Source: CAXXOK01 sp035353615
GTDB taxonomy: Bacteria > Bacillota > Clostridia > Christensenellales > Aristaeellaceae
DNA: 64,000 nt
Assembly (NCBI GenBank): GCA_035353615.1
Contig: DAOPZY010000003.1
Location: forward strand, 62,001 to 126,000
Direction of reading: 5' to 3'
Every line of letters starts with the position of its first letter. Position 1 is the first letter of the stretch. Below, piece after piece: positions 57,258 through 64,000 of this stretch. Made by a program: the position numbers and the translations under genes. Below the pieces are notes generated by a model that searched no databases, was not told where the DNA came from, and was given only the letters and a program-made list of their open reading frames with translations.

Positions 57258-58997
57258 TTATTCCTGCTTTGCGGCGTAGGTTGGCACGGCGATGGGGTTA
57301 CCCTGCGCGTCGTACAACGCGTATGCGATTGTGCGGTCAATTTCCACCAGCGCGACATTGGCGGGGTCTGTCGGGGCCGGGGTTTCGCCGGCGGCGGCGA
57401 CAGTCGGCAAAGGCGTTGCAACCGGCCGTTCGGTTTCGGTGATGGCCCGGCTTTCAATAAAACCGCAGAGGCATTCCACCGGCACGCTGCCCGAAAGGTT
57501 GAAGCCGCGTTGCGATTTGTTAAGATAGCGCAGTTCACCTTTGGAAACCGTGACCCCGCCGTAATCCGCGCGGAAGGGCGCGGCGTTTGTATAGGCGTTG
57601 GTAATGCGGATTTTGCCGCTGGAATCGATGTAGCCATAACGGTTTTGGTAGGCAACGCGGCACAGCGTGTTGCCGTTAAACTCGTCATGCTTGCCCCACG
57701 AGGGCTTCAGCACCACGTCGCCTGTGGCGGAAACCAACCCCCAAAGTTTGTTGAGCCGGATCCACGCGCGGTGGTACACGGGGTCAAAATCACCAATTTC
57801 GCTGTATTTTATCCGTAGCACCACCTCGCCGGAGGTATTGATTAAGCCCCATACGTTGCCTTTTTGCACCGCGCACAGGCCGTTTTGGAAGGTTTTGATG
57901 CCCGCGTAAGTCGGCTTGAGAACCATCTGGCCCTGCGCGTTGATGACGCCCCAACGTTTTTGTGCGCGAACGCCCGCCAATCCTTCGGAAAAAGCGCCCG
58001 CTTGACTGTATTGCAGCGCGATCACCACCGTGCCGGCGGTGTCGATGAAACCGTAAAGCCCTTTTTGCGACACGGCCGCTTTGCCTTCGGTGAAGGGTTG
58101 CGCGCTTTCCCACACGGTTCCGTCGCCCAGCAGATTACCGGTCGTTGGGCTCAGGTAGCCCCAAAGGCCGTCCTTTTCCACACCGATCCAGCCTTCCTGA
58201 TAGGCGGTTACCGCCTGATAGGTTTCGCCAATCGGCTGCCCTGTCACTAGGCTGAGCAGGTGAACGCCCTTCTCGTCGGTAACGGCGGCAACGCCGTTTA
58301 CGGTCCAAAGGATTTCGGTATACTGCGCGGGCACAATCAGGGTTCCGTCGCTGCGGATCAGGCCGTAGCGACCTTCGAGCGGTTCTGTATCGGTGGGGCT
58401 GATTTCGGTGGTTCCGCTGAACACGACCGCTACGGCGTACAGCTCCTCCGGCTGGTAGGCGGACAGGTTCGGATCATGGGTGAGCGCGCTTTGGCGGCGG
58501 AACGTGCGCTCCGCCCAGTCAAACTGCGGGGCGATGACCCACGCGCCGGTCGCGTCCACATAGCCGAAACGGCCGTCCTGCGCGTAACGGTGCAGGCGAA
58601 GGGCTTTTGTGAGCGCGAGCTGATAGGCACCGTCCAGAAAATCCCCCATGCTGGCGAGCGTTTCCATGGCGGCGGCGGGGTTTTCCCGCATCAGGGAAAG
58701 CTGCGCCTGCGCGTAGGCGGCGTAACGGTCCGCATCCGGCTCGTCGCCCATTTTAGCCAGACTGTTGATCGCGTCCAGATAGCTTCCGGCGTTGATTTGC
58801 GCAATGGCTTGGGTGAGGGCGGCGCTTGCGTTGGCCGGAAGGGCGATTTCCGCTTGAGGCGTGGCGGTCTGCGCGGCGGTCGCGCCTGTGGCGGAGGTCG
58901 CTTCCGCAACCAGAAAATCTTGCGCGGTTGCCGGCGCGCCAAGGCACAGCAACAGGCAGACCGTCAAGCCCAGAGTCAGGATGGCGTGCTTTTTCAT
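57258..58997 (-). CDS. Secreted WG-repeat protein
   Basis: A 579-residue exported protein with a signal peptide (MKKHAILTLGLTVCLLLCLG). After an Ala/Thr-rich segment and a short helical TPR-like region (about 45-130) come WG beta-propeller-like repeats of 40-50 residues: RFGYVDATGAWVIAPQFDWA, GRYGLIRSDGTLIVPAQYTE, GLYGFIDTAGTVVIALQYSQ, RWGVINAQGQMVLKPTYAG and further ones to about residue 490. The C-terminal part is Pro/Thr-rich and then folded. WG repeats are thought to bind proteins or ligands at the surface. GGAGGTTCG precedes the ATG at 58997. Confidence 0.88.
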   Translation of the reverse strand: MKKHAILTLGLTVCLLLCLGAPATAQDFLVAEATSATGATAAQTATPQAEIALPANASAALTQAIAQINAGSYLDAINSLAKMGDEPDADRYAAYAQAQLSLMRENPAAAMETLASMGDFLDGAYQLALTKALRLHRYAQDGRFGYVDATGAWVIAPQFDWAERTFRRQSALTHDPNLSAYQPEELYAVAVVFSGTTEISPTDTEPLEGRYGLIRSDGTLIVPAQYTEILWTVNGVAAVTDEKGVHLLSLVTGQPIGETYQAVTAYQEGWIGVEKDGLWGYLSPTTGNLLGDGTVWESAQPFTEGKAAVSQKGLYGFIDTAGTVVIALQYSQAGAFSEGLAGVRAQKRWGVINAQGQMVLKPTYAGIKTFQNGLCAVQKGNVWGLINTSGEVVLRIKYSEIGDFDPVYHRAWIRLNKLWGLVSATGDVVLKPSWGKHDEFNGNTLCRVAYQNRYGYIDSSGKIRITNAYTNAAPFRADYGGVTVSKGELRYLNKSQRGFNLSGSVPVECLCGFIESRAITETERPVATPLPTVAAAGETPAPTDPANVALVEIDRTIAYALYDAQGNPIAVPTYAAKQE

Positions 58998-59174
58998 GCG
59001 AACCTCCAAATGAAATATTCTCATGTTTTGATGTTAAATTCTAACATTGCGCAACCGGGCGCGTCAAGGTTTGGATAGCCATAGGCGTTTCGGCGCAGAC
59101 AGCCCCGCTGTAATGAATAACGGGGCGGGTTTTGGTTTTGTTGCGCGTCGGACGGTTTTTTTACTGTACTAAGC

Positions 59175-59203
59175 TTGACAACGCCCCCTGCCGCCGTTAT
59201 AAT
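59175..59203 (+). promoter_or_regulatory. Consensus promoter of the aspS-gatC/gatA/gatB operon
   Basis: Exact consensus TTGACA (59175-59180) and TATAAT (59198-59203) with a 17-base spacer. Transcription should start near 59210, at the beginning of the T-box leader. Confidence 0.92.
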
Positions 59204-59209
59204 CCCTGC

Positions 59210-59515
59210 AAGGCCATGAAGGGATGAGTACCTCCAAGCCCGAATCTCTCAGAGAGCCGCCGACGCTGGAAATGCGGCAGATTCGATGGAGCGAAGAACA
59301 GCCCTGAGCATCCGCTTGAAAAGCCGCCAAACGGCCCAGTAGACGCGGACGGGTACGCCCGATACAGCGAATGGAGATCACGCACAGAGGGCGCACGTCG
59401 CCGTCGAACGCCGTTTCCGTCAAAGAGCGGGCCGAATATCGGCCAATGCGGGTGGTACCGCGAAAGGCAAGCATAGCCTTCCGCCCCGAAACCAATCGGG
59501 GCGGAGGGCTTTTTT
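59210..59515 (+). promoter_or_regulatory. T-box riboswitch, specifier read as AAC (Asn)
   Basis: The leader binds uncharged tRNA and then allows read-through. Stem I has the base helix GGATG (59222-59226) with CATCC (59309-59313). The loop-E elements AGTA (59227-59230) and GAA (59293-59295) mark the specifier loop. The upper helices are CTCCA with TGGAG and CGAATCT with AGATTCG. After GAA plus one base comes AAC at 59297-59299, the expected specifier place. The T-box sequence GCGGGTGGTACCGCG is at 59448-59462, with TGGT as the bulge that pairs with the tRNA end. A terminator follows. Confidence 0.88.
59475..59515 (+). terminator. T-box terminator hairpin
   Basis: GCCTTCCGCCCCGA (59476-59489) and TCGGGGCGGAGGGC (59496-59509) form a 14-bp stem with one G-U pair and a six-base loop, followed by TTTTTT. 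It competes with the antiterminator that contains GGTGGTACC. Confidence 0.9.
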
Positions 59516-59691
59516 GATACCCGCCCCACGAAAGGGGAACCGTATGCAAAACCGCCGAAACCCCGCGCAGGTTGCGCCTGCCGCCTGATCCGGCTGAAAC
59601 GAGTGCAGCCGCACTGAATAACAGGGCGCGAAAAACCGTGAACGCCGGGTATCCGGCCGCGCCTGACAACACAGCAAGGAGGATCGGAACC

Positions 59692-61776
59692 ATGTATCGC
59701 ACAGAATATTGCGGCAGCCTGCGCCGCGAGCACATCGGCCGGCAGGCAACCGTCTGTGGCTGGGTGCTGACCCGCCGCGATATGGGCGGCGTGATCTTTG
59801 TAGACGTGCGGGACCGCGAAGGCACGCTGCAAACGGTGTTTGACCTGTCGCTGGTGGACGCGGAAAGCTTTACGGCCGCCGAGCGGCTGCGCAACCAGAG
59901 CGTTGTGCGCATTACGGGCGATGTGCGCCTGCGCGACGCGAGCACCTATAACCCGTCCATCCCCACGGGGGAAATCGAACTCGCCGCCACCGCGATGGAG
60001 GTGCTCTCCGTGGCCGAGGCGCTTCCCTTTTCCCTTACGGATGACGAGCCGATCCGAGAGGAGTTGCGCCTGCAATACCGTTACCTTGATTTGCGCCGCC
60101 CCAAGATGTACGACGCGCTCCGTTTCCGGGCGCGGGTGCAGCGCGAAGCCCAGCGCCTGCTGGACGATCAGGGCTTTTTACAGGTGGAAACGCCCATCCT
60201 GTGCAAATCGACCCCCGAAGGCGCGCGTGATTATCTGGTGCCAAGCCGTGTGCACCCCGGCACGTTTTACGCGCTGCCCCAAAGCCCGCAAATTTTTAAG
60301 CAACTGCTCATGGTCGGCGGGATTGACAAGTACTATCAGGTAGCGCGTTGCTTCCGCGATGAGGATTTGCGCGCCGACCGCCAGCCGGAGTTTACCCAAG
60401 TGGATATGGAACGCAGCTTTGTGGATCAGGAGGACATGCTCGCCTTTCTTCGGGAGCTGTTTACCCAGCTGTTTGAAAGCGTCATGGAGCGCCCGCTGGA
60501 GTTGCCCTTCAAACGCCTGACCTGGCAGGAAGCCATGGATAGCTACGGCAACGACAAACCGGATTTGCGCTTTGATCTGCCAATTGTGGACGTGAGCGAA
60601 ATTGCCGCGGAATCCAGCTTTGGCGTTTTTACGGACGCGATCAAACACGGCGGCGTAGTACGCGCGATCAACGTCAAGGGCGGCGGATCGGTTTTTACCC
60701 GCACCGCGATCGAGCAGCTGACCGAGCACGCCGTCAAGCTGGGCGCAAAGGGCATGGCTTGGATTTTGTTCAAGGAGGATGGCGAAATCAACAGCATCCT
60801 GCCCAAATACTTTACCCCGGAATGCTGGCAGGCGCTTACGGAAAAAACGGATGTGGGCAAAGGCGATTTTCTGCTTTTCTGCGCCGATCAGCTGGACGTT
60901 GCCCGCCGCGTGCTCAGCGGCCTGCGCGTGCGCTGCTGCGAGCTGATGGGGCTGATTGATAAAACCCAGTTCCAGTTTGCGCTGGTGACGGATTTCCCGA
61001 TGTTTGAATATAAAAAGGATGAAGGCCGTTACGCCGCGATGCACCACCCCTTCACCATGCCCTATGAGGAGGATTTGGACCTGATGCTGGAGGACGCGAC
61101 CAAGCCCATGGTGCGTTCGCAAGCCTACGATGTGGTTTTAAACGGCGTGGAGCTGGGCAGCGGCAGCGTCCGTATCCACCGGCCCGATGTGCAAAGCCGC
61201 GTGTTTTCCGCGCTCGGGTTCAGCAAGGAGGAGGCGCGGGATCGTTTCGGCTTCATGCTGGGGGCGTTCCGCTTCGGCACCCCGCCGCATGCCGGCTTCG
61301 CGTTTGGGCTGGATCGGCTTTGCATGTTGCTGATGGGGGCCAGCTCCCTGCGCGATGTGATCGCCTTCCCCAAAATTAAGGACGCGAGCTGCCCCATGAC
61401 CGGCGCGCCGGATTTTGTGGATCAGAAACAGCTGGACGATTTGAAGATTGGCGTTGGCGTTGCCGAGGAACTGAAACGCGAGCACGAAGAAAAGCTGACC
61501 CGCGAAACGGTGCAGAACACGGCGCTGCTGAGCATGCTCAGCCTCTCCGCCAGCGATGAAAAGGCGCTGGACAAAGATTTTATCAGCATTGTGGACTTTG
61601 CGGGCGAGCTTGCGGCGCTGGATCGGCAGGCCCCGCCCGCGCCGCGCGTGCGCAATGAGCGGAGCGTGAATGTGCGGCCGGACGAAACGGCGGAGAGCTT
61701 CCCGCTTTCCCGCGTGCTGATGAACGCCAAAACCGTGAGCGGACCGTATATTACCGTGCCGAAAACCTTTGAATAA
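59692..61776 (+). CDS. aspS: Aspartyl-tRNA synthetase fused to GatC
   Basis: A 694-residue fusion. Residues 1-590 are bacterial AspRS: anticodon-binding OB fold (ATVCGWVLTRRDMGGVIF), motif 2 in YYQVARCFRDEDLRADRQPEFTQ, the GAD insertion and motif 3 in FAFGLDRLCMLLMG. Residues about 604-694 match GatC: a helical start with TALLSMLSLS, FISIVDFAGELAALD, then a V-R-PDE segment and the closing SGPYITVPKTFE (GatC ends with a GY-x-VP-K pattern). Normal AspRS stops near 590. Position 31 (His in non-discriminating, Leu in discriminating enzymes, from memory) is Met. AAGGAGG precedes the ATG at 59692. It is followed by gatA and gatB with no separate gatC. Confidence 0.93.
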   Translation: MYRTEYCGSLRREHIGRQATVCGWVLTRRDMGGVIFVDVRDREGTLQTVFDLSLVDAESFTAAERLRNQSVVRITGDVRLRDASTYNPSIPTGEIELAATAMEVLSVAEALPFSLTDDEPIREELRLQYRYLDLRRPKMYDALRFRARVQREAQRLLDDQGFLQVETPILCKSTPEGARDYLVPSRVHPGTFYALPQSPQIFKQLLMVGGIDKYYQVARCFRDEDLRADRQPEFTQVDMERSFVDQEDMLAFLRELFTQLFESVMERPLELPFKRLTWQEAMDSYGNDKPDLRFDLPIVDVSEIAAESSFGVFTDAIKHGGVVRAINVKGGGSVFTRTAIEQLTEHAVKLGAKGMAWILFKEDGEINSILPKYFTPECWQALTEKTDVGKGDFLLFCADQLDVARRVLSGLRVRCCELMGLIDKTQFQFALVTDFPMFEYKKDEGRYAAMHHPFTMPYEEDLDLMLEDATKPMVRSQAYDVVLNGVELGSGSVRIHRPDVQSRVFSALGFSKEEARDRFGFMLGAFRFGTPPHAGFAFGLDRLCMLLMGASSLRDVIAFPKIKDASCPMTGAPDFVDQKQLDDLKIGVGVAEELKREHEEKLTRETVQNTALLSMLSLSASDEKALDKDFISIVDFAGELAALDRQAPPAPRVRNERSVNVRPDETAESFPLSRVLMNAKTVSGPYITVPKTFE

Positions 61777-61823
61777 CAGGGCGCGGGGGTTGCATACCCC
61801 CGTTTGCCGGAAAGGAGCCTCCG

Positions 61824-63335
61824 ATGCGACCGTACCCCGAAATTTGCAAGTTGACGGTGGTGGAGCTGATAGCCGCGCTCAAGGGCGGCGAGCTGACCGC
61901 TTCAGATATCACGCAGGCTTATCTGGACAGCATCGCCGCCCAGAACGGAGTTATCAACGCGTATCTGGATGTGTTCGCCAAAGACGCGCGTAAGGAAGCC
62001 GCCGCAAGCGACGCGCGGCGGCAGGCGGGCTGCCCGCTCTCCGCGCTGGACGGCATCCCCGTTGCCGTGAAGGATAACATGCTGGTGGAGGGCACCCGGT
62101 GCACCTGCGCCAGCAAGATGCTTCAGGACTTTGTTTCGCCTTACAGCGCCACCGCGGTGGAAAAACTGCGTGCGGCGGGCATGGTGCTGTTGGGCAAGCT
62201 GAACATGGACGAGTTTGCCATGGGCAGCAGCACGGAAAACAGCGCTTTTGGCGTTTGTCGCAACCCGTGGGCGCTGGACCGCGTGCCGGGCGGATCCTCC
62301 GGCGGGGCGGCGGCGGCGGTGGCGGCCGGTATGGCGCCGGTCGCGCTGGGCAGCGATACGGGCGGGAGCATCCGCCAGCCCGCGTCCTTTTGCGGCGTGG
62401 TGGGGGTGAAGCCCGCCTATGGCACGGTAAGCCGTTACGGACTGGTCGCGTTTGCCAGCTCGCTGGATCAGATTGGGCCGCTGTGCAAAACGGCCGAGGA
62501 TGCCGCGATGGTGATGAGCGTGATCGCCGGGCGTGACCGCCGCGACGCCACCAGCGACGCGACGCTGGCCAGCGAGTTTCCGCTGACTGATCTGCCAACG
62601 CTTACGGGCCTGACCATCGGGATGCCCAGAGAATGCTTTGGGGAAGGGCTGTCCATGCCGGTGTACCACGCGGTGCAGGCCGCCGCGGAACAGCTGCGGG
62701 CCATGGGGGCGAATGTGGTGGAAGTGAGCGTGCCATCCTTGCCGTACGCGCTTTCCGCCTACTATGTGCTTTCCAGCGCCGAGGCCAGCAGCAACCTTGC
62801 CCGTTTCGACGGCGTGCGCTACGGTTACCGCGTCCGGGAATATGCCGATTTGGACGAGCTGTACCGCAAGAGCCGCGAGGAAGGCTTTGGGCTGGAGGTA
62901 AAGCGGCGCATTATGCTGGGAACCTTCGCGCTCAGCAGCGGCTATCAGGATCAGTACTATCTGAAAGCTCAGCAGGCGCGGGAACTGTTGCGCTATGAGT
63001 TTGGGCTGGCGCTGGAAAACTGCGACGCGCTTCTGACCCCCGTAGCCCCGACCTACGCCTACAAACTGGGCGAAAAAACCGCTGACCCCATGGAAATGTA
63101 CATGGGCGATTTGTACACCGTGCCCGCTAACCTGACGGGCTTGCCCAATGTGAGCGTGCCCTGCGGCTGCGCCGAGGAAAACGGCGAGCGCCTGCCGGTG
63201 GGCATGAGCCTGCTGGGCGCGCGCGACAGCCTTGGCAAGCTTTTAAGCATCGCGGCCGCCTATGAGCGGCAGGTGAAGCCCAACGAGGGGTTGCACCCGT
63301 ACGACCGTTTACGCAAGGGAGGCGAACGCGTATGA
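61824..63335 (+). CDS. gatA: Aspartyl/glutamyl-tRNA amidotransferase subunit A
   Basis: GatA releases ammonia from glutamine (or asparagine) for the amidation of mischarged Asp-tRNA(Asn) and Glu-tRNA(Gln). The 503-residue amidase-signature protein has the Ser-cisSer-Lys triad in IPVAVKDNM (Lys), VPGGSSGGAAAAVAAG (cis-Ser) and GSDTGGSIRQPASFCGVVG (nucleophile Ser). GAAAGGAGCC precedes the ATG. It starts 47 bases after the AspRS-GatC fusion gene and overlaps gatB by four bases, so all are expressed together under the T-box. Confidence 0.97.
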   Translation: MRPYPEICKLTVVELIAALKGGELTASDITQAYLDSIAAQNGVINAYLDVFAKDARKEAAASDARRQAGCPLSALDGIPVAVKDNMLVEGTRCTCASKMLQDFVSPYSATAVEKLRAAGMVLLGKLNMDEFAMGSSTENSAFGVCRNPWALDRVPGGSSGGAAAAVAAGMAPVALGSDTGGSIRQPASFCGVVGVKPAYGTVSRYGLVAFASSLDQIGPLCKTAEDAAMVMSVIAGRDRRDATSDATLASEFPLTDLPTLTGLTIGMPRECFGEGLSMPVYHAVQAAAEQLRAMGANVVEVSVPSLPYALSAYYVLSSAEASSNLARFDGVRYGYRVREYADLDELYRKSREEGFGLEVKRRIMLGTFALSSGYQDQYYLKAQQARELLRYEFGLALENCDALLTPVAPTYAYKLGEKTADPMEMYMGDLYTVPANLTGLPNVSVPCGCAEENGERLPVGMSLLGARDSLGKLLSIAAAYERQVKPNEGLHPYDRLRKGGERV

Positions 63336-64000
63336 GCTGGGAAATGGTGATCGGTCTGGAAACCCACGTGGAGCTGAACACAAAGAGCAAAGTGTTCTGC
63401 ACCTGCGAAACGGCGTTTGGCGCGGAGCCGAACACGCACGTTTGCCCTGTTTGCATGGGGCTGCCCGGCGCGCTGCCGGTGTTTAACGAGGCGGTGCTCA
63501 ACCGCGCGGCGATGGCCGGCTTTGCGCTCAACTGCCATGTGCACCACCGCAGCCGGTTTGACCGGAAGAATTACGTTTACCCCGACCTGCCCAAGGCGTA
63601 CCAGATCAGCCAATTTTACCGCCCAATTTGCGAAGGCGGCTGGTTGACCGTGCAGACCGCCGAGGGGGAAAAGAAGATCGGCATCACCCGCATCCACATT
63701 GAGGAGGATGCCGGAAAGCTGGTGCATGACGAGGAAAACGGCACCATGCTGGACATGAACCGCTGCGGCGTGCCGCTGATTGAAATTGTCAGCGAGCCGG
63801 ACATCCGTTCCGCGGAGGAAGCGGTGGGCTACCTGCGGAAAATCCGCGCCATCCTTACCTACATCGGCGTGAGCGACTGCCGCATGAACGAGGGCAGCCT
63901 GCGCTGCGATGTGAACCTGAGCATTCACAAGCCCGGCGAACCATTCGGCGTGCGCACGGAAATGAAAAACCTCAACTCGTTCCAAAGTGTGGAACGGGCG
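63332..64000 (+). CDS. gatB: Aspartyl/glutamyl-tRNA amidotransferase subunit B (partial, runs off right edge)
   Basis: GatB binds the mischarged tRNA, phosphorylates the acyl group with ATP and amidates it with ammonia from GatA. The visible 223 codons start MSWEMVIGLETHVELNTKSK and include the zinc cysteines of FCTCETAF and HVCPVCMGLPG, the conserved RKNYVYPDLPKAYQISQF stretch and HIEEDAGKLVHD. The tail domains lie outside the window. The ATG overlaps the gatA stop (ATGA). Confidence 0.97.
   Translation, partial: MSWEMVIGLETHVELNTKSKVFCTCETAFGAEPNTHVCPVCMGLPGALPVFNEAVLNRAAMAGFALNCHVHHRSRFDRKNYVYPDLPKAYQISQFYRPICEGGWLTVQTAEGEKKIGITRIHIEEDAGKLVHDEENGTMLDMNRCGVPLIEIVSEPDIRSAEEAVGYLRKIRAILTYIGVSDCRMNEGSLRCDVNLSIHKPGEPFGVRTEMKNLNSFQSVERA

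Noticed and set aside
59104..59137. Hairpin GCCCCG/CGGGGC with TTTT as a terminator on the plus strand
   Set aside because: No plus-strand gene ends upstream, the loop is long and the T-run is interrupted. It lies in the upstream region of the minus-strand WG-repeat gene.

Overview
This window comes from a high-GC member of the Bacillota, most likely class Clostridia. Evidence: short-form HisG with a HisZ partner, RNase J, T-box control of an aminoacyl-tRNA synthetase, the GatCAB indirect aminoacylation pathway, strong AGGAGG ribosome binding sites, and sigma-A promoters with 17-base spacers. A closer placement (for example Christensenellales) is only a guess. The window holds about 40 protein genes. 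I see no tRNA, rRNA, CRISPR array or prophage.

Layout. 1-2361 (minus): start of a histidine operon, hisZ-hisG-hisD, with hisD cut by the window edge. 2507-3190: a decayed IS3-type transposase fragment, a bidirectional terminator and dispersed repeat copies. 3198-13531 (minus): a nine-gene operon, pyrC-carA-carB-pyrK-pyrD-pyrF-pyrE-pyrB-pyrI, covering all of de novo UMP synthesis from one clear promoter. 13613-18019: an AEC carrier, an LDH-like 2-hydroxyacid dehydrogenase, an MFS permease and a TetR regulator. 18506-26834 (plus): eight tightly packed genes for surface glycan or glycolipid synthesis. 26996-30196 (minus): a large secreted leucine-rich-repeat protein. 30887-35079 (plus): an HD phosphohydrolase fused to RyR-like domains, then a secreted glycosidase-like protein. 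35362-38787 (minus): encapsulin shell, its ferritin-like cargo, ApbE flavinyltransferase and a secreted two-repeat protein. 39031-41578 (plus): a flavin redox cluster ending in a four-module FMN-binding protein. 41761-45377: a MarR regulator, and divergently a MotA/MotB-like (ZorA/ZorB-like) pair with a third membrane protein. 45401-45865: three tandem 154-bp repeats. 46067-48770 (minus): RNase J and an RseC-like protein. 49045-57130 (plus): rpoB, rpoC and an acetyltransferase. 57258-58997 (minus): a secreted WG-repeat protein. 59175 to the right edge (plus): a T-box-controlled operon, aspS-gatC fusion, gatA, gatB.

How the genes work together. The right-end operon is the clearest unusual arrangement. 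AspRS carries a C-terminal GatC domain and is followed directly by gatA and gatB. The T-box specifier reads as AAC (Asn), so the unit looks like a physically linked Asp-tRNA(Asn) synthesis and amidation system sensed by uncharged tRNA-Asn. ApbE probably supplies covalent FMN to the four-module flavoprotein nearby. The encapsulin and its cargo make an iron-storage compartment. Two further candidates are poorly described: the HD-RyR protein, which has a long untranslated leader, and the orphan ZorAB-like motor with its own third subunit and no recognisable ZorC, ZorD or ZorE.
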